This document shows, piece after piece, positions 44,838-53,743 of a stretch of 64,000 nucleotides of DNA. The DNA comes from Escherichia fergusonii ATCC 35469 (GTDB lineage: Bacteria > Pseudomonadota > Gammaproteobacteria > Enterobacterales > Enterobacteriaceae): positions 1,178,001 to 1,242,000 of the forward strand of contig NC_011740.1 in assembly GCF_000026225.1 (NCBI RefSeq). The letters run 5' to 3'. The translations under genes and the position numbers were made by a program. How positions within the stretch are numbered: the first letter of the stretch is position 1; each line of letters opens with the position of its first letter. The notes under the pieces were generated by a model. It did no database searches. It was not told where the DNA came from and saw only the letters and a list, made by a program, of their open reading frames with translations.

Positions 44838-46085
44838 CTATTTACCAGCTGATTGCTGTGGCGCATTCTCCTCTGCCTCGTTATCACCAAACAGTCCATG
44901 CCCGGAGTTCAGTAGCATCGATACCAGCATATTATTGTCGATCTCTTCGCCGTTTAAGATACGGGCTAAAATCTCGCTACCAAATAATTGTGGTGACAGG
45001 ATGATATCAGGTTGTACTTTTTTCACTTTGTTCAGGTTTTTGCTGTCGCTTACTGCCAATACAGTTTTGACATCTTTGCTGAGATCTTTCGCTGAAAGCA
45101 CCACAAAGGCGTTATCGGCATCATTGTCACTGAGCGCCAGAATCGCCCGGCAGTCGTCAATGCCGGCTTTTTTCAAAATCGCGCTGTCATTACTGTCACC
45201 TAAAATCATATCGAAATTGCCACCTAACCGCTGATCCAGCAGATTAGCTTCATCTTCTGGCAGGTTAGTGATCACGGTAACTTTTTGCCCACGCTGGTTG
45301 AGTTGCAAGATAGTGTTTACCGCCAGAATAGAGTGACCGCAGACAATAAAGTGATCTTTGCGATTCATAGTATGTTTTTTCCCTTTAACCAGTCTGTTCA
45401 GGCCGCCGCGGATTAGCGGGCCAAAAATCGATGTAATAGATGTTGCGAAAACCGTAATGCCCGAAATAATAACCGATACAGTGAACAAGCGGGCAGTCTC
45501 TGAAACCGGCACAATATCGCCATAACCGACAGTAGTCATGGTTTCTATTGAAAAATAGAATGCAGTCACCAGACTTTCTATTTTGGGATTGAAGCCTTCT
45601 CCCAAATATAGCGAACCATAGGTAGAGTAAAACAATAAGGTGGTGAAACTGATAAACGCAAAGATACTGCCCGCAGTGGCGCTGCTGTGGGAAAAATCTT
45701 TACTCAGTAACAGCAGCATCACCATCGTAAAGAGGCAAAAACCGATACTGAATTTAAGATAAGGATAGAAATGCAGTGTGTAGATTAGTGTAATCAACAG
45801 CAGTATCAGGCTTATGGCCCAGGCAAGTTTGGCGCGAAAAAGCAAACCAATGGAGTTCAAAACCAGAAACACCCCAAGCATGAACAGTGGGGCGTTAGCA
45901 AGCAGTGAAAGATCTAATCCTGTGTAGGCGTGGATATGGAAAATATCCAACAGGCTAACAGACATTCCATAAATGGTTTTAAAAATAAGTAAACCGTTAA
46001 TAAGTACAGCCAGAGCGGTTATATCATGCCTGCATGCCAGCCATAATTTTATAATTACTCTTTTAAATACAGCCAAGTGACTCAC
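44838..46085 (-). CDS. kch: Voltage-gated potassium channel Kch
   Basis: About 415 residues from a GTG at 46085, preceded at six bases by AGAGG and matching the K-12 start (MSH). An ATG at 46100 would add five residues. There are six membrane spans; the pore helix and filter TVGYGD lie at about 185-190. The cytosolic RCK domain (about 240-400) has DHFIVCGHSILAVNT at its start. The C-terminus is less conserved. In K-12 kch is near tonB at another locus, so its place between leuZ and appC is a rearrangement. The natural role of Kch is poorly understood. Confidence 0.95.
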   Translation of the reverse strand: MSHLAVFKRVIIKLWLACRHDITALAVLINGLLIFKTIYGMSVSLLDIFHIHAYTGLDLSLLANAPLFMLGVFLVLNSIGLLFRAKLAWAISLILLLITLIYTLHFYPYLKFSIGFCLFTMVMLLLLSKDFSHSSATAGSIFAFISFTTLLFYSTYGSLYLGEGFNPKIESLVTAFYFSIETMTTVGYGDIVPVSETARLFTVSVIISGITVFATSITSIFGPLIRGGLNRLVKGKKHTMNRKDHFIVCGHSILAVNTILQLNQRGQKVTVITNLPEDEANLLDQRLGGNFDMILGDSNDSAILKKAGIDDCRAILALSDNDADNAFVVLSAKDLSKDVKTVLAVSDSKNLNKVKKVQPDIILSPQLFGSEILARILNGEEIDNNMLVSMLLNSGHGLFGDNEAEENAPQQSAGK

Positions 46086-46432
46086 TGAAAACCTCTGCAA
46101 CTTTTCTCAATTAACTGGTGGTTTTATCCCGCCAGAGCAAGTCGGATTTTCAACCTGTCAGATAATACTAGATGAGATTATCCTCAAGAATCAAAGATTT
46201 TCACGGTGTCGCGATAAGTCGTGTTCAAATCCGCTCCATGTGGATTTATCGTTCACTTTTGTATACTTAGCGTAATAATAAAAATCCTAAGAATATGTCC
46301 GCAAAGTGAAATAATAAATTTAGTTCTTTAATTACCACAATCGGCTTATCTATATACACATAGGATGTAGGGGTATAGCAAGCGAACTACTATTAGCAGG
46401 TTATTTCCCTCTAATCGCCTACAGGAGTTCGC
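46086..46432. promoter_or_regulatory. Divergent region between kch and appC
   Basis: About 350 bases, AT-rich in the middle, with no gene. In E. coli the app operon is induced by AppY and ArcA on oxygen or phosphate starvation; no clear site could be placed. appC has a good ribosome site (ACAGGAG at about 46421). Confidence 0.5.
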
Positions 46433-47977
46433 ATGTGGGATGTTATTGACCTCTCGCGCTGGCAGTTTGCACTGACCGCGCTCTATCACTTTTTGTTTGT
46501 TCCTCTCACTTTGGGGTTGATTTTTTTGCTGGCTGTCATGGAAACCATCTATGTGGTAACCGGCAAAACAATCTACCGTGACATGACCCGTTTCTGGGGT
46601 AAGTTATTCGGCATTAACTTTGCTCTTGGTGTGGCGACAGGCCTGACCATGGAGTTTCAGTTTGGCACCAACTGGTCTTTCTATTCCAACTATGTGGGTG
46701 ATATTTTCGGCGCACCGTTGGCGATGGAAGCGTTAATGGCTTTCTTCCTGGAATCTACCTTTGTCGGTCTGTTTTTCTTTGGCTGGCAGCGTCTCAATAA
46801 ATACCAGCATCTACTGGTGACCTGGCTGGTAGCCTTCGGTTCCAATATCTCTGCACTATGGATACTTAACGGCAATGGCTGGATGCAATATCCCACCGGG
46901 GCGCAATTTAATCTTGAAACCTTGCGTATGGAGATGACCAGCTTTAGTGATCTGGTACTCAATCCGGTAAGTCAGGTGAAATTTGTCCATACCGTTATGT
47001 CCGGTTATGTGACAGGTGCGATGTTCATTATGGCGATCAGTGCCTGGTATTTACTGCGTGGGCGTGAACGCGATGTGGCGCTGCGCTCGTTTGCCATTGG
47101 TTCGGTATTTGGCACCTTAGCGATTCTGGGAACGCTACAACTTGGCGACAGTTCAGCTTATGAAGTAGCAAAAGTACAACCAGTGAAACTGGCGGCAATG
47201 GAAGGGGAGTGGCAAACAGAACCCGCTCCCGCCCCCTTTCATCTGTTAGCCTGGCCTGAGCAAGAGCAGGAAAAAAATGCCTTCGCTATCAAAATTCCGG
47301 CGTTGCTGGGGATACTGGCGACCCATTCTTTAGATAAGCCTGTTCCGGGGCTGAAAAATCTAATGACAGAAACCTTGCCGCGTTTGCAACGAGGGCGTAT
47401 TGCCTGGTTGTTGATGAATGAAATTTCACAGGGTGACCGTTCGCCACACATACTACGCGCATTCCGTGCCGTTGAGGATGACCTCGGGTATGGCATGTTG
47501 TTGGCGCGTTACGCGCCAGATATGAATAACGTGACGCCAGAGCAATACCAGGCGGCCATGCGCGGCGCAATTCCTCAGGTAGCCCCTGTGTTCTGGAGTT
47601 TTCGCATCATGATTGGCTGTGGTTCATTACTGTTATTGGTGATGTTGATTGCTCTGATACAGACGATTCGCGGGCGCATCGAACAACATCGTTGGGTGCT
47701 ACGCATGGTGTTCTGGAGCTTACCACTACCCTGGATTGCCATTGAAGCCGGCTGGTTTATGACTGAGTTTGGTCGTCAGCCGTGGGCGATTCAGGATATT
47801 CTGCCAACCTGGGCGGCTCATTCTGCACTTACCGTCGGCCAACTGGCATTTTCAATGGGATTGATCCTTGGGCTGTACACACTGTTTTTGATCGCAGAAG
47901 TCTATCTGATGCAGAAATATGCCCGGCTCGGGCCAGGAGCAATGCACAGTGAACAACCCGTCCAGCAACAGGGGTAA
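46433..47977 (+). CDS. appC: Cytochrome bd-II oxidase subunit I
   Basis: 514 residues, the K-12 length, with about nine membrane spans. Conserved haem ligands are expected at the N-terminal His of LTALYHFLFVPLT and the later His in KFVHTVMSGY. The family GRQPW motif is in EFGRQPWAIQDILPT. The Q-loop is the short type. With AppB it reduces oxygen to water using ubiquinol or menaquinol, under near-anoxic conditions. In K-12 hyaF is upstream; here kch is. Confidence 0.97.
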   Translation: MWDVIDLSRWQFALTALYHFLFVPLTLGLIFLLAVMETIYVVTGKTIYRDMTRFWGKLFGINFALGVATGLTMEFQFGTNWSFYSNYVGDIFGAPLAMEALMAFFLESTFVGLFFFGWQRLNKYQHLLVTWLVAFGSNISALWILNGNGWMQYPTGAQFNLETLRMEMTSFSDLVLNPVSQVKFVHTVMSGYVTGAMFIMAISAWYLLRGRERDVALRSFAIGSVFGTLAILGTLQLGDSSAYEVAKVQPVKLAAMEGEWQTEPAPAPFHLLAWPEQEQEKNAFAIKIPALLGILATHSLDKPVPGLKNLMTETLPRLQRGRIAWLLMNEISQGDRSPHILRAFRAVEDDLGYGMLLARYAPDMNNVTPEQYQAAMRGAIPQVAPVFWSFRIMIGCGSLLLLVMLIALIQTIRGRIEQHRWVLRMVFWSLPLPWIAIEAGWFMTEFGRQPWAIQDILPTWAAHSALTVGQLAFSMGLILGLYTLFLIAEVYLMQKYARLGPGAMHSEQPVQQQG

Positions 47978-47988
47978 GGAAAAGAGTC

Positions 47989-49125
47989 ATGTTTGATTAC
48001 GAAACATTACGGTTTATCTGGTGGTTGCTGATCGGTGTCATCCTTGTGGTCTTTATGGTGACCGATGGCTTTGATATGGGGATCGGCTGCCTGCTGCCAT
48101 TGGTTGCCCGGGATGATGAGGAACGCCGGGTGGTGATTAATAGCGTTGGGGCGCACTGGGAAGGCAACCAGGTATGGTTGATTCTTGCGGGTGGTGCGTT
48201 ATTCGCTGCCTGGCCACGAGTATATGCTGCTGCTTTTTCTGGATTTTATGTCGCCATGATCCTTGTCCTTTGCGCATTGTTCTTCCGCCCCCTTGCGTTT
48301 GATTATCGTGGCAAAATTGCTAACAAACGCTGGCGCACAATGTGGGATGCAGGGTTAGTTATCGGTAGCGTTATCCCGCCCGTAGTTTTTGGTGTGGCGT
48401 TTGGCAATTTGCTTCTTGGTGTACCTTTTGCTTTTACACCGCAATTAAGGGTGGAATATTTCGGTACCTTCTGGCAGCTATTATCGCCGTTTGCGCTGCT
48501 TTGTGGGGCGCTCAGCCTATGCCTGGTCATCATGCAGGGAGGCGTCTGGTTACAATTGAAAACAGAAGGCATCCTCCGTCAGCGGGCGTTATCCGCCACC
48601 AAACGCAGTGCACTATTAGTGGTGCTTTGCTTCCTGCTGGCAGGATACTGGTTGTGGGTAGGCATTGACGGTTATTTGCTGCTGGATCAGGATACTAATG
48701 GTCCTGCAAATCCATTAATGAAAATTGTCGTGATCGCGCCTGGCGCATGGATGCGCAACTTTTTTAACACCATTTCATTGTTGATTTTCCCGCTGCTTGG
48801 CCTGGTAGGGCCAATGCTGGCGTTATTTGCATTGAGTCGAAAACGCCCTGGCTGGGGATTTGTCATGGCATCGCTGACACAGTTTGGCGTGATATTTACC
48901 GCTGGTGTGGCACTCTTCCCCTTTGTTATGCCATCCAGTGTGAGTCCTGTTTCAAGTCTGACGCTCTGGGATTGTACATCAAGTGATAAAACATTAAGTA
49001 TTATGTTGGTTATCGTATTGATCTTCCTGCCAATTGTATTGCTGTATACCTTATGGAGTTACTACAAGCTGTGGGGAAGAATTAATACAGACACTGTTCG
49101 CCGCCACGATAGTGAACTTTATTGA
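47989..49125 (+). CDS. appB: Cytochrome bd-II oxidase subunit II
   Basis: 378 residues, as in K-12, with about eight membrane spans and the family start (ETLRFIWWLLIGVILVVFMVTDGFDMG). It forms the bd-II heterodimer with AppC, separated by 11 bases. Conserved residues of the subunit II family (GAHWEGNQVWLI) are present. appX follows after 12 bases. Confidence 0.97.
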   Translation: MFDYETLRFIWWLLIGVILVVFMVTDGFDMGIGCLLPLVARDDEERRVVINSVGAHWEGNQVWLILAGGALFAAWPRVYAAAFSGFYVAMILVLCALFFRPLAFDYRGKIANKRWRTMWDAGLVIGSVIPPVVFGVAFGNLLLGVPFAFTPQLRVEYFGTFWQLLSPFALLCGALSLCLVIMQGGVWLQLKTEGILRQRALSATKRSALLVVLCFLLAGYWLWVGIDGYLLLDQDTNGPANPLMKIVVIAPGAWMRNFFNTISLLIFPLLGLVGPMLALFALSRKRPGWGFVMASLTQFGVIFTAGVALFPFVMPSSVSPVSSLTLWDCTSSDKTLSIMLVIVLIFLPIVLLYTLWSYYKLWGRINTDTVRRHDSELY

Positions 49126-49137
49126 GGAGCAGTAACA

Positions 49138-49269
49138 ATGTGGTATCAACTCTGGTTTGTTGGCATTTTGCTGATGTGCGCCATAACGTCACTGGTTCTG
49201 GTATGGCTTGAGCCACGGTTTGAGAGCGCTAAAAAAGACGAGGCGGATGGTAATCATAAAATTGCCTGA
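49138..49269 (+). CDS. appX: Small bd-II oxidase subunit AppX (CydX family), extended form
   Basis: 43 residues from the ATG at 49138 with GAGGAG nearby. It is a single-span peptide beginning MWYQLWFVGILLMCAITSLVL-type, very like K-12 AppX (30 residues) and CydX. Residues beyond about 30 (AKKDEADGNHKIA) are charged and absent in the K-12 protein as I recall it. The last codons lie inside a REP-like repeat. CydX-family peptides stabilise the haem site of bd oxidases. The gene is too short to be found by most ORF filters. Confidence 0.9.
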   Translation: MWYQLWFVGILLMCAITSLVLVWLEPRFESAKKDEADGNHKIA

Positions 49270-49355
49270 TGCGTTATGTTTATCAGGCTAAATATGTTGA
49301 TTTAACATGCTTTTGTAGGCCAATAATTCGGCATAAATAAAGCTCGCTTTGTCAA
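49262..49355. repeat. REP-like intergenic repeat, copy 1
   Basis: The stretch begins TTGCCTGATGCG with TTTATCAGG, the arms of a REP/PU hairpin, and ends with CGGCATAAATAAAG and CTTTGTCAA. A second copy lies at 62644-62765. Such elements are common between E. coli genes, and the REP-like arm here overlaps the end of appX. Confidence 0.7.
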
Positions 49356-49362
49356 CAATCTG

Positions 49363-49390
49363 ACCCCAGCCATTAATCGCTGGGGTTTTT
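49363..49390. terminator. Terminator between appX and the lipoprotein gene
   Basis: ACCCCAGC at 49363-49370 and GCTGGGGT at 49379-49386, then TTTTT. It works for the app operon and may also serve the convergent lipoprotein gene. Confidence 0.88.
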
Positions 49391-49395
49391 GTGTA

Positions 49396-49776
49396 TTAGT
49401 ACCCGCCATTATTTTCCAGCATCTGTTGACCCGGATTAATCAACTTATCGTTATTCTGTTGAATGTTAATAAGTGAGTTATTACGCTGCGTTTCATTATC
49501 TAATAAAAAATGATTTTCATAACTTTTGGGTTTAGGCGTTGGTTTAGGTTCTGTTGGTTCTTTGGGTTCCGGTTTTGGTGGTTTTGGTGATGGAGTTGGT
49601 GTGGGGTTGGTATCCCAGGGATCATAGTCAGGACGCATTGGGAAGGCTTTTGTTGGCGTAACCGAGGTAGCGGTATTGCTAAAAGTAATGCCATTATTTG
49701 CTGGTTTTTCAATGGCTGAGGAGCAAGCAGAAATAAAAAATATGCTTATGACTAACGCTAACAATCGTTTCATCAT
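49396..49776 (-). CDS. Proline-rich lipoprotein of unknown function
   Basis: 126 residues. A signal peptide with lipobox ISAC (about residues 15-18) predicts lipid anchoring. After a short Ser/Thr region there is a Pro/Lys/Glu-rich stretch of about 30 residues made of PKP, PEP and PTP units (about residues 57-84). This stretch could be a periplasm-spanning or peptidoglycan-near linker. The tail is Asn/Gln-rich (NNSLINIQQNNDKLINPGQQ). No family was recognised and it is not a K-12 gene at this locus. ATG 49776 or the next codon (49773) could be used. It sits where K-12 has appA and the etk/gfc genes. Confidence 0.7.
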   Translation of the reverse strand: MMKRLLALVISIFFISACSSAIEKPANNGITFSNTATSVTPTKAFPMRPDYDPWDTNPTPTPSPKPPKPEPKEPTEPKPTPKPKSYENHFLLDNETQRNNSLINIQQNNDKLINPGQQMLENNGGY

Positions 49777-49893
49777 GTATCTCCTGCATCAGTTATATAC
49801 TCATCATGTTTCATATAATACGGACCGTGGCTCGAATTATTTAGAGTGTAGTTGCTGCTTAAACGCTCAATAGTCACTAATAGGGGTGAATTA

Positions 49894-52632
49894 TCACGGG
49901 TGTAACTTTTGGCTGATCCAGACTTCCAGTGCTGAGATACTTTTCATAATCTCTTCTCGCAGTGCAATAGCCGACAGAGGCTGCTGCTCCAGTTGTGCGC
50001 ATAACTGGCTGGCGCTACGCATTCCCAGACTTGAGCAACTGCTTTTTAGCTGATGCGCGGCACGCTTTATTTTCTCGCTATCCTGACTGGCGCGGGCAAT
50101 GTCGATTTCATCGAGAAGCGGCAGGGTATGTTCTTTAAATAATGCCAGCCATTCGTGGATCTTCTTTGTTCCCATTAACTGAGCATCTTCATTGAGTTGC
50201 GATATATCCAACGGTTGATCGTTACTGGTTTGCAGTTGGAGATAGTGCGCCAGTAACTGACCGAGCACTTCACGCGGCACCGGTTTAGGGATAATCCCGC
50301 GAAATAGTGAACTGGTACGCTGGCGCAGTGTTTCGTCGATGACATGGGCGCTAAAACCAATCAAAACCAGTGACGGATATTGCTGTGCCAGTTGCCGGGC
50401 AAGGGTAATGCCGTCTATATCCGGCAGATCAAAATCCACCAGTGCGGCAGCAAACGGTTCGCTATTTTGCAATGCCTCTATTGCCTGCGCGGCATTTCCT
50501 ACTGCAACGACCTGCGCACCACTGGTGTTCAGCATTTCGACAGTAATTCGCTGGGTTAGCGGGTTATCTTCAATTAACAGCAAACGCAAATCGTCCAGAC
50601 GTACCGCCTGATTGACTGTTTTGGGCACGGGTGCAGTGGCAATACGTAACGGCAAGCGTAAACAAAAACAGCTTCCAACCTCCGGCGTGCTGGTGGCGCT
50701 CAGTTCGCCACCCATCGCCTGGGCCAGACGGCTACTGATAGTCAGCCCCAGCCCGGTGCCGCCGCGTTTGCCACTCACCTGAACAAATGGCTGGAAGATT
50801 TCTGTCAGTTTCGCGGGATCAATACCGCAGCCGCTGTCTTCGACTTCGAGCAGCCATTGTTCGCCATCAGTGCGACTACGCAGGATAATTTGCCCTTCGT
50901 CAGTGAAACGCAGGGCGTTGCTCAACAGGTTGGTAATGACCTGACGAATTCGTCGCGGATCGCCCATTAACGCGGTCGGAACATCGTCGGCAATTGCCGT
51001 TGCCAGGCGAATTGGGCGACCTTTCACCCGTCCGCTCATTAATTGCAGGTTACTTTCCATCAGCGGGCGCGGTTCAAAGGGCTCATCGCTGACCGAAACA
51101 TTCTTGCCACCCGCTTCGATAGCCGAATAATCGAGAATGTCGTTAAGGATGGTCAACAATGATTCGCCAGAGTCGGTAATTGCCCGCAAATCATCACGCT
51201 GGGTGCTAAGTGCCGGATTATCCGCCAGCAGTTGCGCGGTGCCGAGAATACCGTACAGCGGTGTGCGGATCTCATGGCTCATTGCCGCCAGAAACGCCGA
51301 TTTTGCCTGGCTGGCTTTTTCTGCTTCTGCCCGTGCCTGTCGGTGTTCTATCACCAGCTCCTGCAATTCAGCTGTGCGCGCTTTTACCTGCGCCGCCAGC
51401 TGTTCGCGGTGGCGATTAAGCGCATGAACACTGCTGCGAAACGCATCCATCAGCCGCCCGATGGTGTCCAGCTCCCGCACGCCAGCAGTTTCCGGGAAAG
51501 GGGAGTTGATATCACCGTCCAGCAGTCGTTGCAGCGCCTGCGTTTGTTCGGCAAGGGGACGCGTGACTGAGCGATAAACCACGCGCCAGAGGATCAGAAT
51601 CAGTGCGCAAAGAGAAACTATCCCCAGCAATAACAGGCTGTATTGCCCGCGAGCACTGGCTTTTTCCAGATGCGCCAGGCCATGCTGATTACGCAGCTCA
51701 ATGGTGTCGACCAATTGACTGACTTCGCTACTAAACTGCGCGAACTGGGCGATGTTATTTTGGGCGAGAGTTTGCAGGCGATGACTGATTTCACTGTCCT
51801 GCTGATACAGCGCCAGCAAATCGCTATATTGGCTAACGGTAGTTAACGTTGTCGCGACCTGTGCACGAACACCTGGATCTTCAATGCGTATTTGCCGACG
51901 TTGCAGAATTTTAACCGCATTATTGAGTTGCTTTTCCAGCGTTGACGCATTTTTCTGGATCTGTTCCAGCCCCAGATTCATCACCATTTGCTGCACGCGC
52001 AGGGCGCTAAGGCGCAGTTCATTCATCTGGTTAACGTACTCAAGATCGATATCAATCAGCCGATCAAGTGCGTTTTCTGCGGCCTGACGCTGATGTTGTT
52101 CGATCAAATCGTAAATCCCGGCCTGGGTCGCTCCGGCAGAGGTCGCCGCATTATTCGCCTGACCTTGCGCCAGGCGTGCGATCTCATCGGCAGCAGCGAC
52201 TATCTGCTGGCTGAGTTGCTGTTGTTGCTGGCGCAGTTGCAAACGCTGCCCCACCAGTTCCCCTTGTTGACGTAACGAACGGGAGATCTCCTGCTCCTGT
52301 TGTTCAATAGCGGTGGTGTCAAACCCTTGTTCCCGTAACGCTTGCAGCAACGCGTTAATCTTCAGGCTTTGTGCGGTGAGCATTCGCCCCTGCGCCTGCC
52401 ACATCTTTTCGTTATCGGCACTGGTCAGGTTCTGGGCGGCGAAAAGTTCCCAGGCGCTGGCTTCGCTCAACTGGCGCGCCATATTCATGGTAGGAATCAA
52501 TGCCTGAGTATTGTCTTTTTCCACCTGGCTGATAAAGCGCAGGTTGTACCATCCCACCAGGGTACTGGTCAGGGTTAACAGCGCCATCAGGGCAAAGCCC
52601 ATCCAGAGTCTTCGGGTCAGGGTTAAATTCAC
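49894..52632 (-). CDS. torS: TMAO sensor hybrid histidine kinase TorS
   Basis: 912 residues from the GTG at 52632, equivalent to the K-12 MNLTLTRR start; the frame runs open to 52839 but has no support there. TM1 is at about 10-32 and the periplasmic helical sensor at 33-335. TM2, HAMP and coiled coil follow, then a HisKA with His in AAMSHEIRTPLYG, an HATPase (DSGCGIDP, GGTGLGL), a receiver (VDFDLPDIDG) and an Hpt domain (RAAHQLKSSCSS). It works through a His-Asp-His-Asp relay to TorR. It is divergent from torT. Confidence 0.97.
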   Translation of the reverse strand: MNLTLTRRLWMGFALMALLTLTSTLVGWYNLRFISQVEKDNTQALIPTMNMARQLSEASAWELFAAQNLTSADNEKMWQAQGRMLTAQSLKINALLQALREQGFDTTAIEQQEQEISRSLRQQGELVGQRLQLRQQQQQLSQQIVAAADEIARLAQGQANNAATSAGATQAGIYDLIEQHQRQAAENALDRLIDIDLEYVNQMNELRLSALRVQQMVMNLGLEQIQKNASTLEKQLNNAVKILQRRQIRIEDPGVRAQVATTLTTVSQYSDLLALYQQDSEISHRLQTLAQNNIAQFAQFSSEVSQLVDTIELRNQHGLAHLEKASARGQYSLLLLGIVSLCALILILWRVVYRSVTRPLAEQTQALQRLLDGDINSPFPETAGVRELDTIGRLMDAFRSSVHALNRHREQLAAQVKARTAELQELVIEHRQARAEAEKASQAKSAFLAAMSHEIRTPLYGILGTAQLLADNPALSTQRDDLRAITDSGESLLTILNDILDYSAIEAGGKNVSVSDEPFEPRPLMESNLQLMSGRVKGRPIRLATAIADDVPTALMGDPRRIRQVITNLLSNALRFTDEGQIILRSRTDGEQWLLEVEDSGCGIDPAKLTEIFQPFVQVSGKRGGTGLGLTISSRLAQAMGGELSATSTPEVGSCFCLRLPLRIATAPVPKTVNQAVRLDDLRLLLIEDNPLTQRITVEMLNTSGAQVVAVGNAAQAIEALQNSEPFAAALVDFDLPDIDGITLARQLAQQYPSLVLIGFSAHVIDETLRQRTSSLFRGIIPKPVPREVLGQLLAHYLQLQTSNDQPLDISQLNEDAQLMGTKKIHEWLALFKEHTLPLLDEIDIARASQDSEKIKRAAHQLKSSCSSLGMRSASQLCAQLEQQPLSAIALREEIMKSISALEVWISQKLHP

Positions 52633-52714
52633 GGTCAGTGTACTTAAGGTGAAAAAGGTTGAGTCGCAAAGCGGAATGCATCTAGCATAAAGCCTTATTA
52701 TTGATGAGGCTATC

Positions 52715-53743
52715 ATGCGCGTACTGCTATTGTTACTTCTTTCCCTTTTCATGTTGCCTGGATTTTCGGCTGATAACTTGTTGCGCTGGCATGATGCGCA
52801 GCATTTCTCGGTACAACCCTCTACGCCGCTTAAAGCCAAACGTTCATGGAAACTGTGCGCGCTTTATCCCAGCCTGAAAGATTCATACTGGTTATCGTTG
52901 AACTATGGTATGCAGGAGGCTGCTCGCCGCTACGGTGTGGATTTAAAAGTGCTGGAGGCAGGCGGCTACAGCCAGTTGGCTACCCAGCAAGCACAAATCG
53001 ACCAGTGCAAACAGTGGGGTGCAGAGGCCATTTTGCTCGGTAGTAGCACGACGTCATTTCCCGACCTGCAAAAGCAGGTAGCAAGTCTGCCGGTGATCGA
53101 ACTGGTAAATGCTATTGATGCTCCCCAGGTGAAAAGCCGCGTTGGTGTGCCGTGGTTTCAGATGGGCTATCAACCAGGGCGATATCTGGTGCAATGGAGT
53201 CACGGAAAACCACTGAACGTCCTGTTGATGCCCGGCCCCGATAACGCTGGGGGGAGTAAGGAGATGGTAGAGGGTTTCCGCGCCGCCATTGCCGGAAGCC
53301 CGGTGCGTATTGTCGATATTGCGCTCGGCGACAACGATATTGAAATCCAGCGTAACCTGTTGCAGGAGATGTTGGAGCGCCATCCAGAAATCGACGTTGT
53401 GGCCGGAACGGCGATTGCGGCAGAGGCGGCAATGGGTGAAGGGCGCAACCTGAAAACGCCGCTGACCGTGGTGTCGTTTTATCTTTCACATCAGGTGTAT
53501 CGCGGACTAAAGCGGGGAAGAGTGATCATGGCTGCCAGCGATCAAATGGTCTGGCAGGGGGAACTGGCGGTTGAGCAAGCGATCAGGCAATTACAGGGGC
53601 AATCGGTGTCTGATAATGTCAGCCCACCGATTTTAGTCCTGACGCCGAAAAATGCCGACCGCGAACATATCCGCCGCTCGCTGTCACCAGGGGGATTTCG
53701 TCCGGTCTATTTTTATCAGCACACATCAGCGGCTAAGAAATAA
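52715..53743 (+). CDS. torT: TMAO-binding periplasmic protein TorT
   Basis: 342 residues with a signal peptide (MRVLLLLLLSLFMLPGFSA/D). The fold is of the ribose-binding (Peripla_BP_4) type, with the ligand bound between two lobes. TorT binds TMAO and switches the TorS sensor on. It lies between torS and torR on the plus strand; its 3' end overlaps the torR 3' end by 28 bases in the convergent direction, as in E. coli. Confidence 0.97.
   Translation: MRVLLLLLLSLFMLPGFSADNLLRWHDAQHFSVQPSTPLKAKRSWKLCALYPSLKDSYWLSLNYGMQEAARRYGVDLKVLEAGGYSQLATQQAQIDQCKQWGAEAILLGSSTTSFPDLQKQVASLPVIELVNAIDAPQVKSRVGVPWFQMGYQPGRYLVQWSHGKPLNVLLMPGPDNAGGSKEMVEGFRAAIAGSPVRIVDIALGDNDIEIQRNLLQEMLERHPEIDVVAGTAIAAEAAMGEGRNLKTPLTVVSFYLSHQVYRGLKRGRVIMAASDQMVWQGELAVEQAIRQLQGQSVSDNVSPPILVLTPKNADREHIRRSLSPGGFRPVYFYQHTSAAKK

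Noticed and set aside
49520..49620. Pro-rich tract of the lipoprotein as a DNA tandem repeat
   Set aside because: The units vary in sequence and length, so it is protein-level low complexity, not a regular DNA repeat.
52633..52839. Upstream extension of torS (69 codons)
   Set aside because: The extension overlaps torT and its promoter and lacks similarity to TorS. The GTG at 52632 matches the known start.
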